Below are positions 1 through 7,766 of a stretch of 42,266 nucleotides of DNA, piece after piece. Where the stretch lies: contig JAUWEG010000010.1 of assembly GCA_030608385.1 (NCBI GenBank), positions 1-42,266 of the forward strand, in the 5' to 3' direction. The notes under the pieces are model-generated. The model worked only from the letters and a program-made list of their open reading frames with translations. It ran no database searches and was not told the origin of the DNA. A program made the position numbers and the translations under genes. Each line of letters opens with the position of its first letter. Position 1 is the first letter of the stretch. Origin of the DNA: Candidatus Heimdallarchaeota archaeon. GTDB taxonomy: Archaea; Asgardarchaeota; Heimdallarchaeia; Heimdallarchaeales; Heimdallarchaeaceae.

Positions 1-2
1 TG

Positions 3-746
3 TTAGACAAACATTCCTTTATCTGAATCCACATCTGTTTCTTTCCTAGTTTTGCTTGCTTGTAATAAGGATTCAATTTCCTTTTCGATTCTTTCAGCTT
101 CTTCAAGAAGCTCTTGAACGTTTATTTCAATATTTAATACACTATTTATTGCACTTACAGCAACACTTGCTGCTATTGGATCAGGTCTTGAACGTTCAGC
201 GTATGGTAGAAGAGCAACTGATGGAAAATCATTAAGTTCATAAAACATTAACATATATGCCAAAGGTCCTGTAACATATAATCCTTCATCTAGAATTGGA
301 ATCTCTACCTCGGGTCTTTTTTCCTTAAATGCCTGAGTATATATCGCTTTTATTTCATTTTCATCTTTTAATCTTCTATCTAATCCACCAATAAGAATTG
401 ATTGTTTGAATTTTTCATCTATAGACCATTCTACTAGGGTCTTTGTAAAAGCTAAATGTTCAGATTTTATAGGCTCGAATATTGGTAGAACTACTACAAG
501 GTCATCTTTTCTATATATCTCAAATGGAAAAGTAATTTTCTCATTTTTTATTGTTATAAATTGTGGAATATTGTTTGTAATTATGAAACCGATTCTTTCA
601 GCTTTGAGGTTGTCAACAAGATGGCTCATTGAAATAAAGCCGCACTCACCTATTCCATGCCAACCATTTAATAATGTGCAACCTTCGAAATTCTGAGGCT
701 TTTTGAAAATGAATTCAATTTGCCCATAATCTTTCATATCATCCAT
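3..746 (-). CDS. PAC2-family proteasome assembly chaperone-like protein
   Basis: This 247-residue protein looks like an archaeal PAC2 (proteasome assembly chaperone 2) family member. Support comes from the overall pattern: an early LLNGWHGIGECGFISMSHLVD segment like the G-x-G-x-x-G region of the family, a central ILIGGLDRR strand, and the stretch around residues 150-175 with GPLAYMLMFYE and PSVALLPYAE. The C-terminus is a charged helix (VQELLEEAERIEKEIESLL) that could be a coiled coil. Archaeal members are thought to act in proteasome assembly in the cytoplasm. The ATG at 746 has AGGAG about 11 bases upstream; a second ATG at 737 is possible. It lies downstream of uL2 on the same strand, but the 190-base gap suggests its own promoter. 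Family assignment is by eye. Confidence 0.75.
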   Translation of the reverse strand: MDDMKDYGQIEFIFKKPQNFEGCTLLNGWHGIGECGFISMSHLVDNLKAERIGFIITNNIPQFITIKNEKITFPFEIYRKDDLVVVLPIFEPIKSEHLAFTKTLVEWSIDEKFKQSILIGGLDRRLKDENEIKAIYTQAFKEKRPEVEIPILDEGLYVTGPLAYMLMFYELNDFPSVALLPYAERSRPDPIAASVAVSAINSVLNIEINVQELLEEAERIEKEIESLLQASKTRKETDVDSDKGMFV

Positions 747-937
747 GTTTAGTTATCTCCTGATTATCTAATTGGTATAGACTTTATAATGACTATTTTT
801 GTACAGCAAGTTTGGTGTGCTTAAATAGATTTGTCTTCCTTTGATATTGTTTATCTGATATTTAGAATCATATATTATTCTTAAAACAAGCAAATTAAAT
901 GTATTATAAAAATAAAAAAATAAAAGAAAATGAGAGG

Positions 938-1672
938 CTATGTCTTACCTCTTCTTCTACCGCTTCTTTTTGCTGCTATCAAACCTACTTTTCTACCAGG
1001 TTGTGCATGTCTTGAAACAGTTGTTGAACGTGGGGGACTTTGATGAGCACCACCACCATGTGGATGTGAAACTGCGTTCATTGCTACACCTCTTACTTTA
1101 GGATAGTAGTGGCCTTTAGCTTTTTTATGATGATGCATGTTTCCAGCTTTAACAAAAGGTTTCTCTGTTCTTCCTCCTCCAGCAACAATTCCAACTGTAG
1201 CTCTGCACCTTTGGGGAATTTCTTTCATTTCTCCACTTGGAAGCTGTACTGTAACTTTTCCTTTATCATGTCCTAAAATAGTTGCATATCCACCGCTTGC
1301 TCTTATTAAACGCCCACCATCTCCTGGTGTTAATTCAATATTGAAAACTGGAGACCCATCAGGAATAGCTTGTAAAGGCATTGTGTTACCTAGTTGAACT
1401 GCTGCACCTGTTCCATATTCGATTTTTTGTCCTACTCGAATACCTTCAGAAGGCAGTATAATCTTCTTGAGTCCATCCTCAAAAAGTACTTTAGCTACAG
1501 GAGCCCCTCTACCAGGATCATGAACAATATCTTTAACAAATCCAGTAATCTTTCCTGAATATTCGATTTTTGCCACTTTTCTGTATTTTACACTACCTTT
1601 TTTCTTATGAGAAGCTGCTCTGAACTGTGATGTTCCTCTTCCACGTCTCTGAACTAGTATTTTCTTACCCAT
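938..1672 (-). CDS. rpl2: Large ribosomal subunit protein uL2
   Basis: uL2 of 244 residues, full length for archaea. It starts MGKKILVQRRGRGTSQFRA and has the conserved VAMNAVSHPHGGG region near the C-terminus, which sits close to the peptidyl transferase centre, followed by the usual basic tail (GLIAAKRSGRRRGKT). It binds 23S rRNA in the large subunit. The start is preceded by GGTGATTTGA, a Shine-Dalgarno-like stretch overlapping the short gap to uL23. It is the last ribosomal gene of the uL3-uL4-uL23-uL2 block; uS19, its usual next neighbour, is not downstream. Confidence 0.97.
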   Translation of the reverse strand: MGKKILVQRRGRGTSQFRAASHKKKGSVKYRKVAKIEYSGKITGFVKDIVHDPGRGAPVAKVLFEDGLKKIILPSEGIRVGQKIEYGTGAAVQLGNTMPLQAIPDGSPVFNIELTPGDGGRLIRASGGYATILGHDKGKVTVQLPSGEMKEIPQRCRATVGIVAGGGRTEKPFVKAGNMHHHKKAKGHYYPKVRGVAMNAVSHPHGGGAHQSPPRSTTVSRHAQPGRKVGLIAAKRSGRRRGKT

Positions 1673-1684
1673 TCAAATCACCTT

Positions 1685-1945
1685 TTAGAATAATCCCATT
1701 CGTGATGCAATATCAGTAGCATCATCAAATTCACTTAGTCTTACGTATGCTTTCTTTGTTCCTTTGGGAGTTATTAATGTATTAACCTTATCTACCTTAA
1801 CGTTGTATAGTATTTCAATTGCTTCTTTAATTTGCTTCTTTGTAGCTCTGAGATCAACCCACAGGACCAATTTATTTTCTTTTTCTATTAGTTCAAAGTC
1901 CTTTTCTGAGATAAGTGGTTTCTTTATAATTTTGTACGGATCCAT
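1685..1945 (-). CDS. rpl23: Large ribosomal subunit protein uL23
   Basis: uL23 of 86 residues, the usual archaeal length. It starts [21 protein letters not shown], with the family K-P-x-x-[ST]-E-K motif, and contains the conserved stretch [30 protein letters not shown]. uL23 lies at the polypeptide exit tunnel and is a docking site for SRP and the translocon. The gene begins 6 bases after the uL4 stop, with GGGTGATG as ribosome-binding sequence, so the two are co-transcribed. Confidence 0.97.
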   Translation of the reverse strand: MDPYKIIKKPLISEKDFELIEKENKLVLWVDLRATKKQIKEAIEILYNVKVDKVNTLITPKGTKKAYVRLSEFDDATDIASRMGLF

Positions 1946-1951
1946 TTTTCA

Positions 1952-2737
1952 TCACCCAAAACGTTCTCCTAGAGATTTTATCGCATCCTCAGTCCAAATA
2001 GTAAGTCTTCCAGGATAAGTTCCTGGTGCTAACATCTCTGTAGATAATTCCCTTACGGATATAACTGTGGTTCCTAGAATATTTCTGCCTGCTTTAGATA
2101 ATGGACATTCTCTATCGCCAACAACAATTAAAGGACCGACAGGAACTTTATATTTTCTTCCCCTTCCTTTACCTTTTCCAGGGCGAACTTTCTTACCTAT
2201 TTTAATTCTCATGAGTTCTAAAGACAAACCCAGATTTCCCAAGAATCTAACAACATCTTGTGTTTTTTCTATAACCTCTGCTTTCGATTCTACAATGATT
2301 GGAAATTCCATTTTATCTTCAAATCTGTGTCCTCTATCACCCACTGCGGTTTTTGATGCTGTATAAGCTATAGCTGATTTAAGGGCAAGTAAGTGTTCTT
2401 TTCTATTTACTTTTTCTATAATCTTTTTCTCTGCTGTTGGAGGATGTGCTTTGTGGCCTCCTCTGGCTTGAGGAATAAATGCTGTTCTTTGAGCACTATG
2501 TGTTCTAGAACCTTTAATACGTGGTACTCGAGCTGCCCCTCTTCCAGGACCCCAATTTTCAACAGCGACCATACGCCCAGCTAGAGGACTAACACCTTTA
2601 GGTTGTTTCTTCCAACTTTGCTCGGCTAAAACAGCACGTTTGATAACATCTGGACGAAATGTTGTGGTAAAAACTTCTGGGAGTTCTACTTTTTCACTCA
2701 TTTTCTGTCCTTTTATTGAATATTTTGATACATTCAT
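1952..2737 (-). CDS. rpl4: Large ribosomal subunit protein uL4
   Basis: uL4 of 261 residues. The N-terminus (MNVSKYSIKGQKMSEKVELPEVF) fits the family pattern of a short beta strand followed by v-x-L-P-x-V-F, so the upstream ATG is preferred over the internal Met13. The conserved loop GPGRGAARVPRIKGSRTHSAQ and the RGGHKAHPP segment, which line the exit tunnel, are present. The ATG is preceded by AGGAGATAAAA, a good ribosome-binding site. It follows uL3 by 16 bases in the same operon. Confidence 0.97.
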   Translation of the reverse strand: MNVSKYSIKGQKMSEKVELPEVFTTTFRPDVIKRAVLAEQSWKKQPKGVSPLAGRMVAVENWGPGRGAARVPRIKGSRTHSAQRTAFIPQARGGHKAHPPTAEKKIIEKVNRKEHLLALKSAIAYTASKTAVGDRGHRFEDKMEFPIIVESKAEVIEKTQDVVRFLGNLGLSLELMRIKIGKKVRPGKGKGRGRKYKVPVGPLIVVGDRECPLSKAGRNILGTTVISVRELSTEMLAPGTYPGRLTIWTEDAIKSLGERFG

Positions 2738-2753
2738 TTTTATCTCCTCACAC

Positions 2754-3755
2754 CTAACCTTGTTGACTCCTTGTTGAGATATGCAGAATTTGTGGTTCTT
2801 TAATTGGTTGTGGAGCTTTTCTCATTGGTCCTCTAAGCATTACTGTTCGCTTTTTAGGTCCAGGTATTGACCCTTTCACTAAAACATAGTTGTTTTTTAC
2901 CACACCATATCTAACAAATCCACCTTTAGGTACTATTTGTAATCCATCGGATCCTATCTGCATTATTCGTTTGTTGTATTCAGTTCTCACATGGAATCCC
3001 ATTTGTCCATATCTTGGAATAGTCCACATTGTTCTTGATGGTGTCCATGGTCCTATTGATCCAACACCACGTTTGGTACCTTTGGACTTGTGTTGAAGTA
3101 TTTTAACTCCATGTCTCTTTACTGGACCTTGGAAACCCTTACCTTTGGTTACTCCAATTGAATCAACAAATTCTCCTGCCTTAAACACATCCCTGATTAA
3201 CAATTCTTTTCCAAGAAGAGAAAGACCGTATTCAAAACCTTCCTTCATATCGCTGCATCCAATTTTGATTTCAGCTATTTGAGGTGTTTTCATTCCTATT
3301 CCAGTCAAGTAAGGTTGTGTATGAACAATCGCTCTTAACTCAACGATTTTTTCAAGTTTATCTTCCAACTTCTTCTTAGCCTTTTTAAAATCATATTCTT
3401 TTGGAGTCTTAAGTCTACGTTTTAGCTCTTCCTTGGTTTCAGTTGCTAAAAGATCAGCAGCAATATGAAGGCCATACGCTGATTTTTCGTAACCGCGTAA
3501 TCCAAAAATTACGATAGGAGGTGTTTCAATGCATGTTACAGCTGCAGTTACTTCTCTATTCGCCAAGTGACTCCTTGGTCGATCTTCTATATATACGCAA
3601 TGCGTCATCCCTGCTTTGATTCCGAGAAATCCCAATAGTTTGGGAGCACCCTCGTATTCTTGCCATGCGCGAGGTGCAGGGATAATTCTTCTTGCTCTTA
3701 CCCTTCGATATCCTAGTGATGATCGATGGGGAGCACTTACCCTTCGATGCCCCAT
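2754..3755 (-). CDS. rpl3: Large ribosomal subunit protein uL3
   Basis: uL3 of 333 residues from the ATG at 3755 (MGHRRVSAPHRSSLGYRRVRAR). A GTG nine bases upstream would add three residues but is less likely, since archaeal uL3 usually begins near this MGHRR segment. The conserved core is visible: GIKAGMTH near residue 45, IGVTKGKGFQGPVKRHG near residue 200, and the basic C-terminal GSIPGPKKRTVMLRGPMR. It is the first gene of the uL3-uL4-uL23-uL2 block, and the 160 bases upstream presumably carry the operon promoter. Confidence 0.97.
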   Translation of the reverse strand: MGHRRVSAPHRSSLGYRRVRARRIIPAPRAWQEYEGAPKLLGFLGIKAGMTHCVYIEDRPRSHLANREVTAAVTCIETPPIVIFGLRGYEKSAYGLHIAADLLATETKEELKRRLKTPKEYDFKKAKKKLEDKLEKIVELRAIVHTQPYLTGIGMKTPQIAEIKIGCSDMKEGFEYGLSLLGKELLIRDVFKAGEFVDSIGVTKGKGFQGPVKRHGVKILQHKSKGTKRGVGSIGPWTPSRTMWTIPRYGQMGFHVRTEYNKRIMQIGSDGLQIVPKGGFVRYGVVKNNYVLVKGSIPGPKKRTVMLRGPMRKAPQPIKEPQILHISTRSQQG

Positions 3756-3915
3756 TTTTATCACTTTATGTTGCTAATTTTAATTTATTAACGTCTTATT
3801 ACCTATTCTTGCAGAACCTATGAACTGCGTTTTGACGTCGTACTCCGACTTCATTAGCATCATATAAATATGTCGTTACGAAAGAAATTGAATGAAATAG
3901 TCATTTCAGTATAAA

Positions 3916-4953
3916 CTACAAATCTTCAACAGTTATATGAAAACAATCTGATTTTCTTTCAATGTTAGTTTTTCTTTTTATAAACTTCTGAGTCAAGTCA
4001 ATGTTGGTTTTAGTGTGGCTTGAGATGGTAGGTACTGATATTTCTGATTTTCCTTCTGTTAAAAACAGTGGTACAATCAACTGATCCGCAACATATTCAT
4101 CTACAGCAGCAGAACCATGAGAATTTCTTTCCCAAATCTTTGCACATAATCCTGCAACCTGTTCAGCAGTTATTCTTCTTTCACCTGGAACAAAACACCC
4201 AATTCTACTACCTGAAGAATAAATTCCAACAACTGTCAATCCTGATCCAGGATTTAGAGATTTAACATAGTTGATATGTCTATTAACATCAACATTTAGT
4301 TTTACTTTTTTTGTGAAAGCATCTGCTTGTCTTTCAGCAACATACCTCCCCATTAATGATTGTGAAGCTATTGAAAAAATTTCTACTTTTAGTAATTCTC
4401 CTTTTTCTGTTAAGTTTAGTGGGGAGAGCATATCATGACCTTTAAACTGAAAAACGCATTTTGCTCCTCCTCTAGGATAAAAGCCATAGTGTATTGTATT
4501 TGTTTCTATTTTCTTATCCATTAATCCCATTAATTCATGAGTAATGTGTTGAATATATTCCACTGAAGGGGCCCATTTACCATGAGTGGCACCACCATTT
4601 ATAGTTAATTCCAAATCTCGTTTTTGAGAAAAGGCATAGAATAAGACTGCTTGTGAAACTAAACCAATGCTTCCAGCTGTTCCAACTTTTACAAATGCTT
4701 TATCTGACTTTGCATTCTTCTTAGTTAAAACTAATTCTTTGTCTCCAATATTTGAATCAACCGAAATAAATCCGGAAAATTGTTTAATTGCATTAATTGC
4801 TTCTATGTGTTGAGCTCTTAAACCAGGATTTGATCTATTAGAACGAATGTTGAAAAGATTCAAATCAGTATCTGTAGCAGCTGCTAAAGCTGAAGATATT
4901 CTTATTATGGAGCCTCCACCTTCTCCAATGGAACAATCTAAATTGAAAGTCAT
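3916..4953 (-). CDS. rtcA: RNA 3'-terminal phosphate cyclase
   Basis: RtcA of 345 residues, the normal family length. It converts RNA 3'-phosphate ends to 2',3'-cyclic phosphates using ATP through an enzyme-AMP intermediate. Family marks are DCSIGEGGGSIIRISSALAA at the N-terminus, GLRAQHIEAI, the GSIGLVSQAVL segment, the NGGATHGKWAPSVEYI stretch, and EYVADQLIVPLFL. The SSHTKTNI segment carries His313, matching the position of the nucleotidylated histidine in the family, so the enzyme should be active. It follows uS9 on the same strand after about 30 A-rich bases and takes the place often held by rpoN/rpoK in archaeal uS9 clusters. Confidence 0.95.
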   Translation of the reverse strand: MTFNLDCSIGEGGGSIIRISSALAAATDTDLNLFNIRSNRSNPGLRAQHIEAINAIKQFSGFISVDSNIGDKELVLTKKNAKSDKAFVKVGTAGSIGLVSQAVLFYAFSQKRDLELTINGGATHGKWAPSVEYIQHITHELMGLMDKKIETNTIHYGFYPRGGAKCVFQFKGHDMLSPLNLTEKGELLKVEIFSIASQSLMGRYVAERQADAFTKKVKLNVDVNRHINYVKSLNPGSGLTVVGIYSSGSRIGCFVPGERRITAEQVAGLCAKIWERNSHGSAAVDEYVADQLIVPLFLTEGKSEISVPTISSHTKTNIDLTQKFIKRKTNIERKSDCFHITVEDL

Positions 4954-4985
4954 CTTAAATTGAATAAGAAAGAAAAGAAAAAAAT

Positions 4986-5390
4986 CTAACGGTAGGATTT
5001 TTGGAATCTTGATCTAGAACTTCTTCCACCAAAATGTTTGGGTTCAGTTCTTCTTGGATCACCTGAGACGATTGTTTTATCATAAACAGTAAATTTCTCC
5101 TTCATTGCTAAATCATCAAAATATTCTATCAATCCTCTTGCAATAGCAGTTCGAATTGCTTCAGCTTGACCCATAAATCCTCCTCCTCTTACATTGACTT
5201 TTATGTCAATTGATTCTCGTACTTCCTCTCCTGCAATAATAAAAATCTCGCTAATCTTTATTCTTTTCAATTCATTTGGTAAGACTTCTAAAGGCACTCC
5301 ATTAACTCTAATTCTGCCTTTGCCTTCTTTAATGGTAGCTCGAGCAATAGCTGTTTTTCTTTTTCCTGAAGATACAATTACTTTACCCAT
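4986..5390 (-). CDS. rps9: Small ribosomal subunit protein uS9
   Basis: uS9 of 134 residues. It starts MGKVIVSSGKRKTAIARATI, contains the VRGGGFMGQAEAIRTAIARGL core, and ends in RSRFQKSYR; the terminal Arg of the family reaches the P-site tRNA. The ATG at 5390 is chosen because GGTGATGAAT precedes it at good spacing; an ATG at 5396 and a GTG at 5399 are alternatives. It follows uL13 with the start signal overlapping that gene's end, as in the conserved archaeal Rpo3-eL18-uL13-uS9 operon. Confidence 0.97.
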   Translation of the reverse strand: MGKVIVSSGKRKTAIARATIKEGKGRIRVNGVPLEVLPNELKRIKISEIFIIAGEEVRESIDIKVNVRGGGFMGQAEAIRTAIARGLIEYFDDLAMKEKFTVYDKTIVSGDPRRTEPKHFGGRSSRSRFQKSYR

Positions 5391-5403
5391 ATTCATCACC
5401 TAT

Positions 5404-5874
5404 TTATTCATTCCACCCAAATTCTTTACATAATTCACCAATGGTTATTTTCTTGCATGTTAGTTTGCTTGCATCTGCAAACTTAGGTTTAACCATTTCA
5501 CTATCAGTAAACTCTTCTGGAACTCCAATATATGTTAGTAATCTATGATATGCTTGCCTTCCCCTACTTTTCTTCCAAGGCAACATACCTCTAACTGTTC
5601 TCCTAACCAAACGATCTGGTCTTTTTGGGTGAAATGGACCACGTCTAGGATTAGTATGTGTATGTATCTGTTGCATAACTCTATATTCTCTTAAAATTGA
5701 ATGTTTTTTACCAGAAATAACAGCTTTTTCACAATTTAGTATATTTACAGTATAACCTTCCAGCAAATATTTGGCTACCTCTGTAGATAATCTTCCTAAA
5801 ATTGCATTATCTGCATCAATATTAATTTTTGTAACTGAAATTTGAGTTCCAGTTCTTGTTGTGTTTTTTGCCAT
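5404..5874 (-). CDS. rpl13: Large ribosomal subunit protein uL13
   Basis: uL13 of 156 residues. The N-terminal region has DADNAILGRLSTEVAKYLLEG, matching the family's NhhLGRLAS-type segment, followed by NILNCEKAVISG. Basic blocks (GPFHPKRPDRLVRRTVRGMLPWKKSRG) contact 23S rRNA, and the family motif YIGVPEEF is near the C-terminus. It lies between eL18 and uS9 in the conserved archaeal order, with very short gaps. Confidence 0.97.
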   Translation of the reverse strand: MAKNTTRTGTQISVTKINIDADNAILGRLSTEVAKYLLEGYTVNILNCEKAVISGKKHSILREYRVMQQIHTHTNPRRGPFHPKRPDRLVRRTVRGMLPWKKSRGRQAYHRLLTYIGVPEEFTDSEMVKPKFADASKLTCKKITIGELCKEFGWNE

Positions 5875-5886
5875 TTTTCACACCAA

Positions 5887-6252
5887 TTATACTATAATCT
5901 TAATTTTACTAACCTCTTGTTTTGATTCCAATAACTCATTAATGGTTATGTGTTTGCTTTTACTGGCTTTAATTTTCTCTTTTGCTCCCTCTGAGAACTT
6001 CAGAGCCGCAATTGTAACTTGATGGTTTAAGTATCCGGCACTTAGAACAGAACCGGGAACAATGATTATATCATTTTCCTTAGAATAACGATTGATCTTA
6101 CTGAGATTGACTGTAGCTCTTTTTCTTCGGGGTCTTTCTATTTTCTCTGCTACAGTTTTCCATAATGCTGCTTGTGTTTCTGCAGTTTTCTTTTTTAATT
6201 TATGAATAAGTTCAAGTACATTTGGATCAGTAGTTCCTGTTCTTCTAGGCAT
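5887..6252 (-). CDS. rpl18e: Large ribosomal subunit protein eL18
   Basis: eL18, 121 residues, an archaeal/eukaryotic large-subunit protein. It has TDPNVLELIHKLKKK at the N-terminus, the basic RPRRKRATVNLSKINRYSKEND block, and the core IVPGSVLSAGYLNHQVTIAALKFSEGAKEKI. Its position between Rpo3 and uL13 is the conserved archaeal arrangement and supports co-transcription from the Rpo3 promoter. Confidence 0.96.
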   Translation of the reverse strand: MPRRTGTTDPNVLELIHKLKKKTAETQAALWKTVAEKIERPRRKRATVNLSKINRYSKENDIIIVPGSVLSAGYLNHQVTIAALKFSEGAKEKIKASKSKHITINELLESKQEVSKIKIIV

Positions 6253-6263
6253 TTTAGTTCACT

Positions 6264-7094
6264 TTATGATTCTTTTTCCTCTGCCAATGTTGATTCAAGA
6301 GTCTTTTTGAATTCGTCGATTTTTGCGAGAATTAACTCACCAGATTTTGTTAATGTTGTTGAAGGATCTAAACCTCCATTAGTTTCAAAGGAAAAAAGAA
6401 CTTTTGTAGAATCTTTGCCGATCGTTATTGCATTTGGTTCGCAAACTTCAAGACAGTAATCACACAAAGTGCAATTTAAAGGATTAGCAATTTGGACTTT
6501 ATCACCAGTCTTTTGGTAAACTCCCCTATAACATGCATCTATACATGCTAAACAATTAGTACATTTTTCCTTATCTATAGTTGGGATTGGAAATGCCTGG
6601 TAACCCATGGCAGAGACAGGTTGCCATTTTGCATGTTCTTTTCCTTTGCCAAGTTGTGCCATACACTCTAGTTCCAGAGCTTGATTTGGTCCCAATTTTA
6701 CAATTGGAATCACGGAACTTATAGGTTCAACTCCAGCCTGAGTTGAAATTAAATCCGAACTATAAACAACAATAGATGTTTGAGCATCTGTTTCTTTTGA
6801 GAGTGTTAATGTCACTGTGCATAAATTACAACCAATCCCTCCACAATCACATTCATCTCTGAAGTTTAACTCCAGAGCATCAATGTCGAATTTTAAAGGA
6901 ATTAGTCCCAGTCTGTGGGCTATGAACTCATCAAAAAGAGGTGATGTGTTTTTCAAAACATATACATCTTCAATAGTCAATGATGGCACCTCAGCTAATG
7001 CTGTTCTTCTAATTGCGTTAGCAAACGCTAATGTCACATCTGACAATATGAATTTTATTGAATTAGGAAATAATTCTATAAGTTCTATATCCAT
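6264..7094 (-). CDS. rpo3: DNA-directed RNA polymerase subunit Rpo3 (D) with ferredoxin domain
   Basis: Rpo3/RpoD, the archaeal counterpart of Rpb3/AC40 and bacterial alpha, 276 residues from the ATG at 7094 (MDIELIELFPNSIKFILSDVTLAFANAIRR). A TTG start 15 bases upstream is less likely; GGGTG lies about 8 bases before the ATG. It pairs with Rpo11 to nucleate polymerase assembly. The dimerisation region is at both ends. The inserted domain near residues 175-230 carries CTNCLACIDAC and CTLCDYCLEVCEP, eight cysteines enough for two [4Fe-4S] clusters. Another Cys group (CDCGGIGCNLC, about residues 82-92) may bind metal. First gene of the Rpo3-eL18-uL13-uS9 operon. Confidence 0.96.
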   Translation of the reverse strand: MDIELIELFPNSIKFILSDVTLAFANAIRRTALAEVPSLTIEDVYVLKNTSPLFDEFIAHRLGLIPLKFDIDALELNFRDECDCGGIGCNLCTVTLTLSKETDAQTSIVVYSSDLISTQAGVEPISSVIPIVKLGPNQALELECMAQLGKGKEHAKWQPVSAMGYQAFPIPTIDKEKCTNCLACIDACYRGVYQKTGDKVQIANPLNCTLCDYCLEVCEPNAITIGKDSTKVLFSFETNGGLDPSTTLTKSGELILAKIDEFKKTLESTLAEEKES

Positions 7095-7255
7095 AAACGC
7101 ACCCGGCAAAGGATTCTATATCCGACCCAATGATGATACTAAAAAAGGTTTTCCATCTTCAAGTTATTTAAACATCAACCAGAAGCATGTGAAAAAGTAC
7201 TCAAGGTGTTTAAAATCAGTTTTGTGGAGTTTAAATATTGTCCTTTATACAAATA

Positions 7256-7441
7256 ATGAGAATTATGTTAATATTATTACAAGGGATAAAAGGTTTGATT
7301 TTCAAGAAGAAAAGAGGATCACCTATATTAGAAGAAATTCTTTTGATAGGTGTTGCCATATTGATTTTTGCTATAATCTTTGGAATCATTTTCAGCTTGA
7401 TTGACTGGTCAACAACCTCTTTTGATAATCTGTTTGGTTAA
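7256..7441 (+). CDS. Small type IV prepilin-like protein
   Basis: A 61-residue protein with the layout of an archaeal type IV prepilin. A short N-terminal leader ends in FKKKRG, followed by SPILEEILLIGVAILIF. Cleavage after the Gly would leave Glu at position 5 of the mature protein at the start of a long hydrophobic helix, the arrangement recognised by archaeal prepilin peptidases (PibD/FlaK). The mature part is only about 40 residues, ending SLIDWSTTSFDNLFG. The ATG at 7256 is chosen because the AT-rich box TTTAAATATT near 7230-7239 lies about 25 bases upstream, fitting a leaderless transcript; a TTG at 7238 in frame would extend it. It may be a substrate of the pilus motor at 13.8-16.6 kb. 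Confidence 0.7.
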   Translation: MRIMLILLQGIKGLIFKKKRGSPILEEILLIGVAILIFAIIFGIIFSLIDWSTTSFDNLFG

Positions 7442-7450
7442 AATAAAAGC

Positions 7451-7535
7451 TGGTGCGGAGAGGGAGATTCGAACTCCCGGACCACTAAGGACTAGATCCT
7501 CATTCTAGCGCCTTTGACCACTCGGCAATCTCCGC
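7451..7535 (-). tRNA. tRNA-Leu (anticodon GAG)
   Basis: A tRNA with 5' GCGGAGA and 3' TCTCCGC acceptor strands, discriminator A and encoded CCA (7451-7453). The anticodon stem CTAGA/TCTAG encloses ATGAGGA, giving anticodon GAG (Leu). The extended variable arm (TCCTTAGTGGTCC) is typical of class II tRNA-Leu. The T loop GTTCGAATC is present. No intron is seen. Confidence 0.95.
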
Positions 7536-7656
7536 AAAGGTATGTATTAGACCGAGCCTACTGATTTTTAACTTTATCGGCATATGATTATTAGTACAAG
7601 AAATTAAAAGTAAAAATGAAGAATTCCATTCTCATTTTGATTTTAAACAACCTGCG

Positions 7657-7722
7657 AAAACAAGTTGGAAAATCTTACCACGTAAAATTTTATTTGTGTG
7701 GTAAGATAAATTATGCTTGTTT
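7657..7722. other. Nested inverted repeat, possible structured RNA or 3' UTR element
   Basis: In the 231-base gap between tRNA-Leu and the TPR-like gene there is a perfect 10-base inverted repeat: ATCTTACCAC at 7672-7681 and GTGGTAAGAT at 7698-7707. It is nested inside a 7-base pair of arms, AAACAAG at 7658-7664 and CTTGTTT at 7716-7722. On the minus strand it lies in the likely 3' region of the TPR-like transcript, just after a T-rich stretch (CTTTTTTTAG, about 7742-7751). It could be a transcript end structure, a small RNA or a protein-binding site. Nothing else coding is seen in the gap. Confidence 0.5.
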
Positions 7723-7766
7723 GGAGCGTCCGATAAACGTCTAAAAAAAGCGGAGTAACTGATTAT

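Noticed and set aside
3916-4953. Loss of the RtcA catalytic residue at DEYVADQL
   Set aside because: The nucleotidylated His of the family lies in the later SSHTKTNI segment, which is present (His313).
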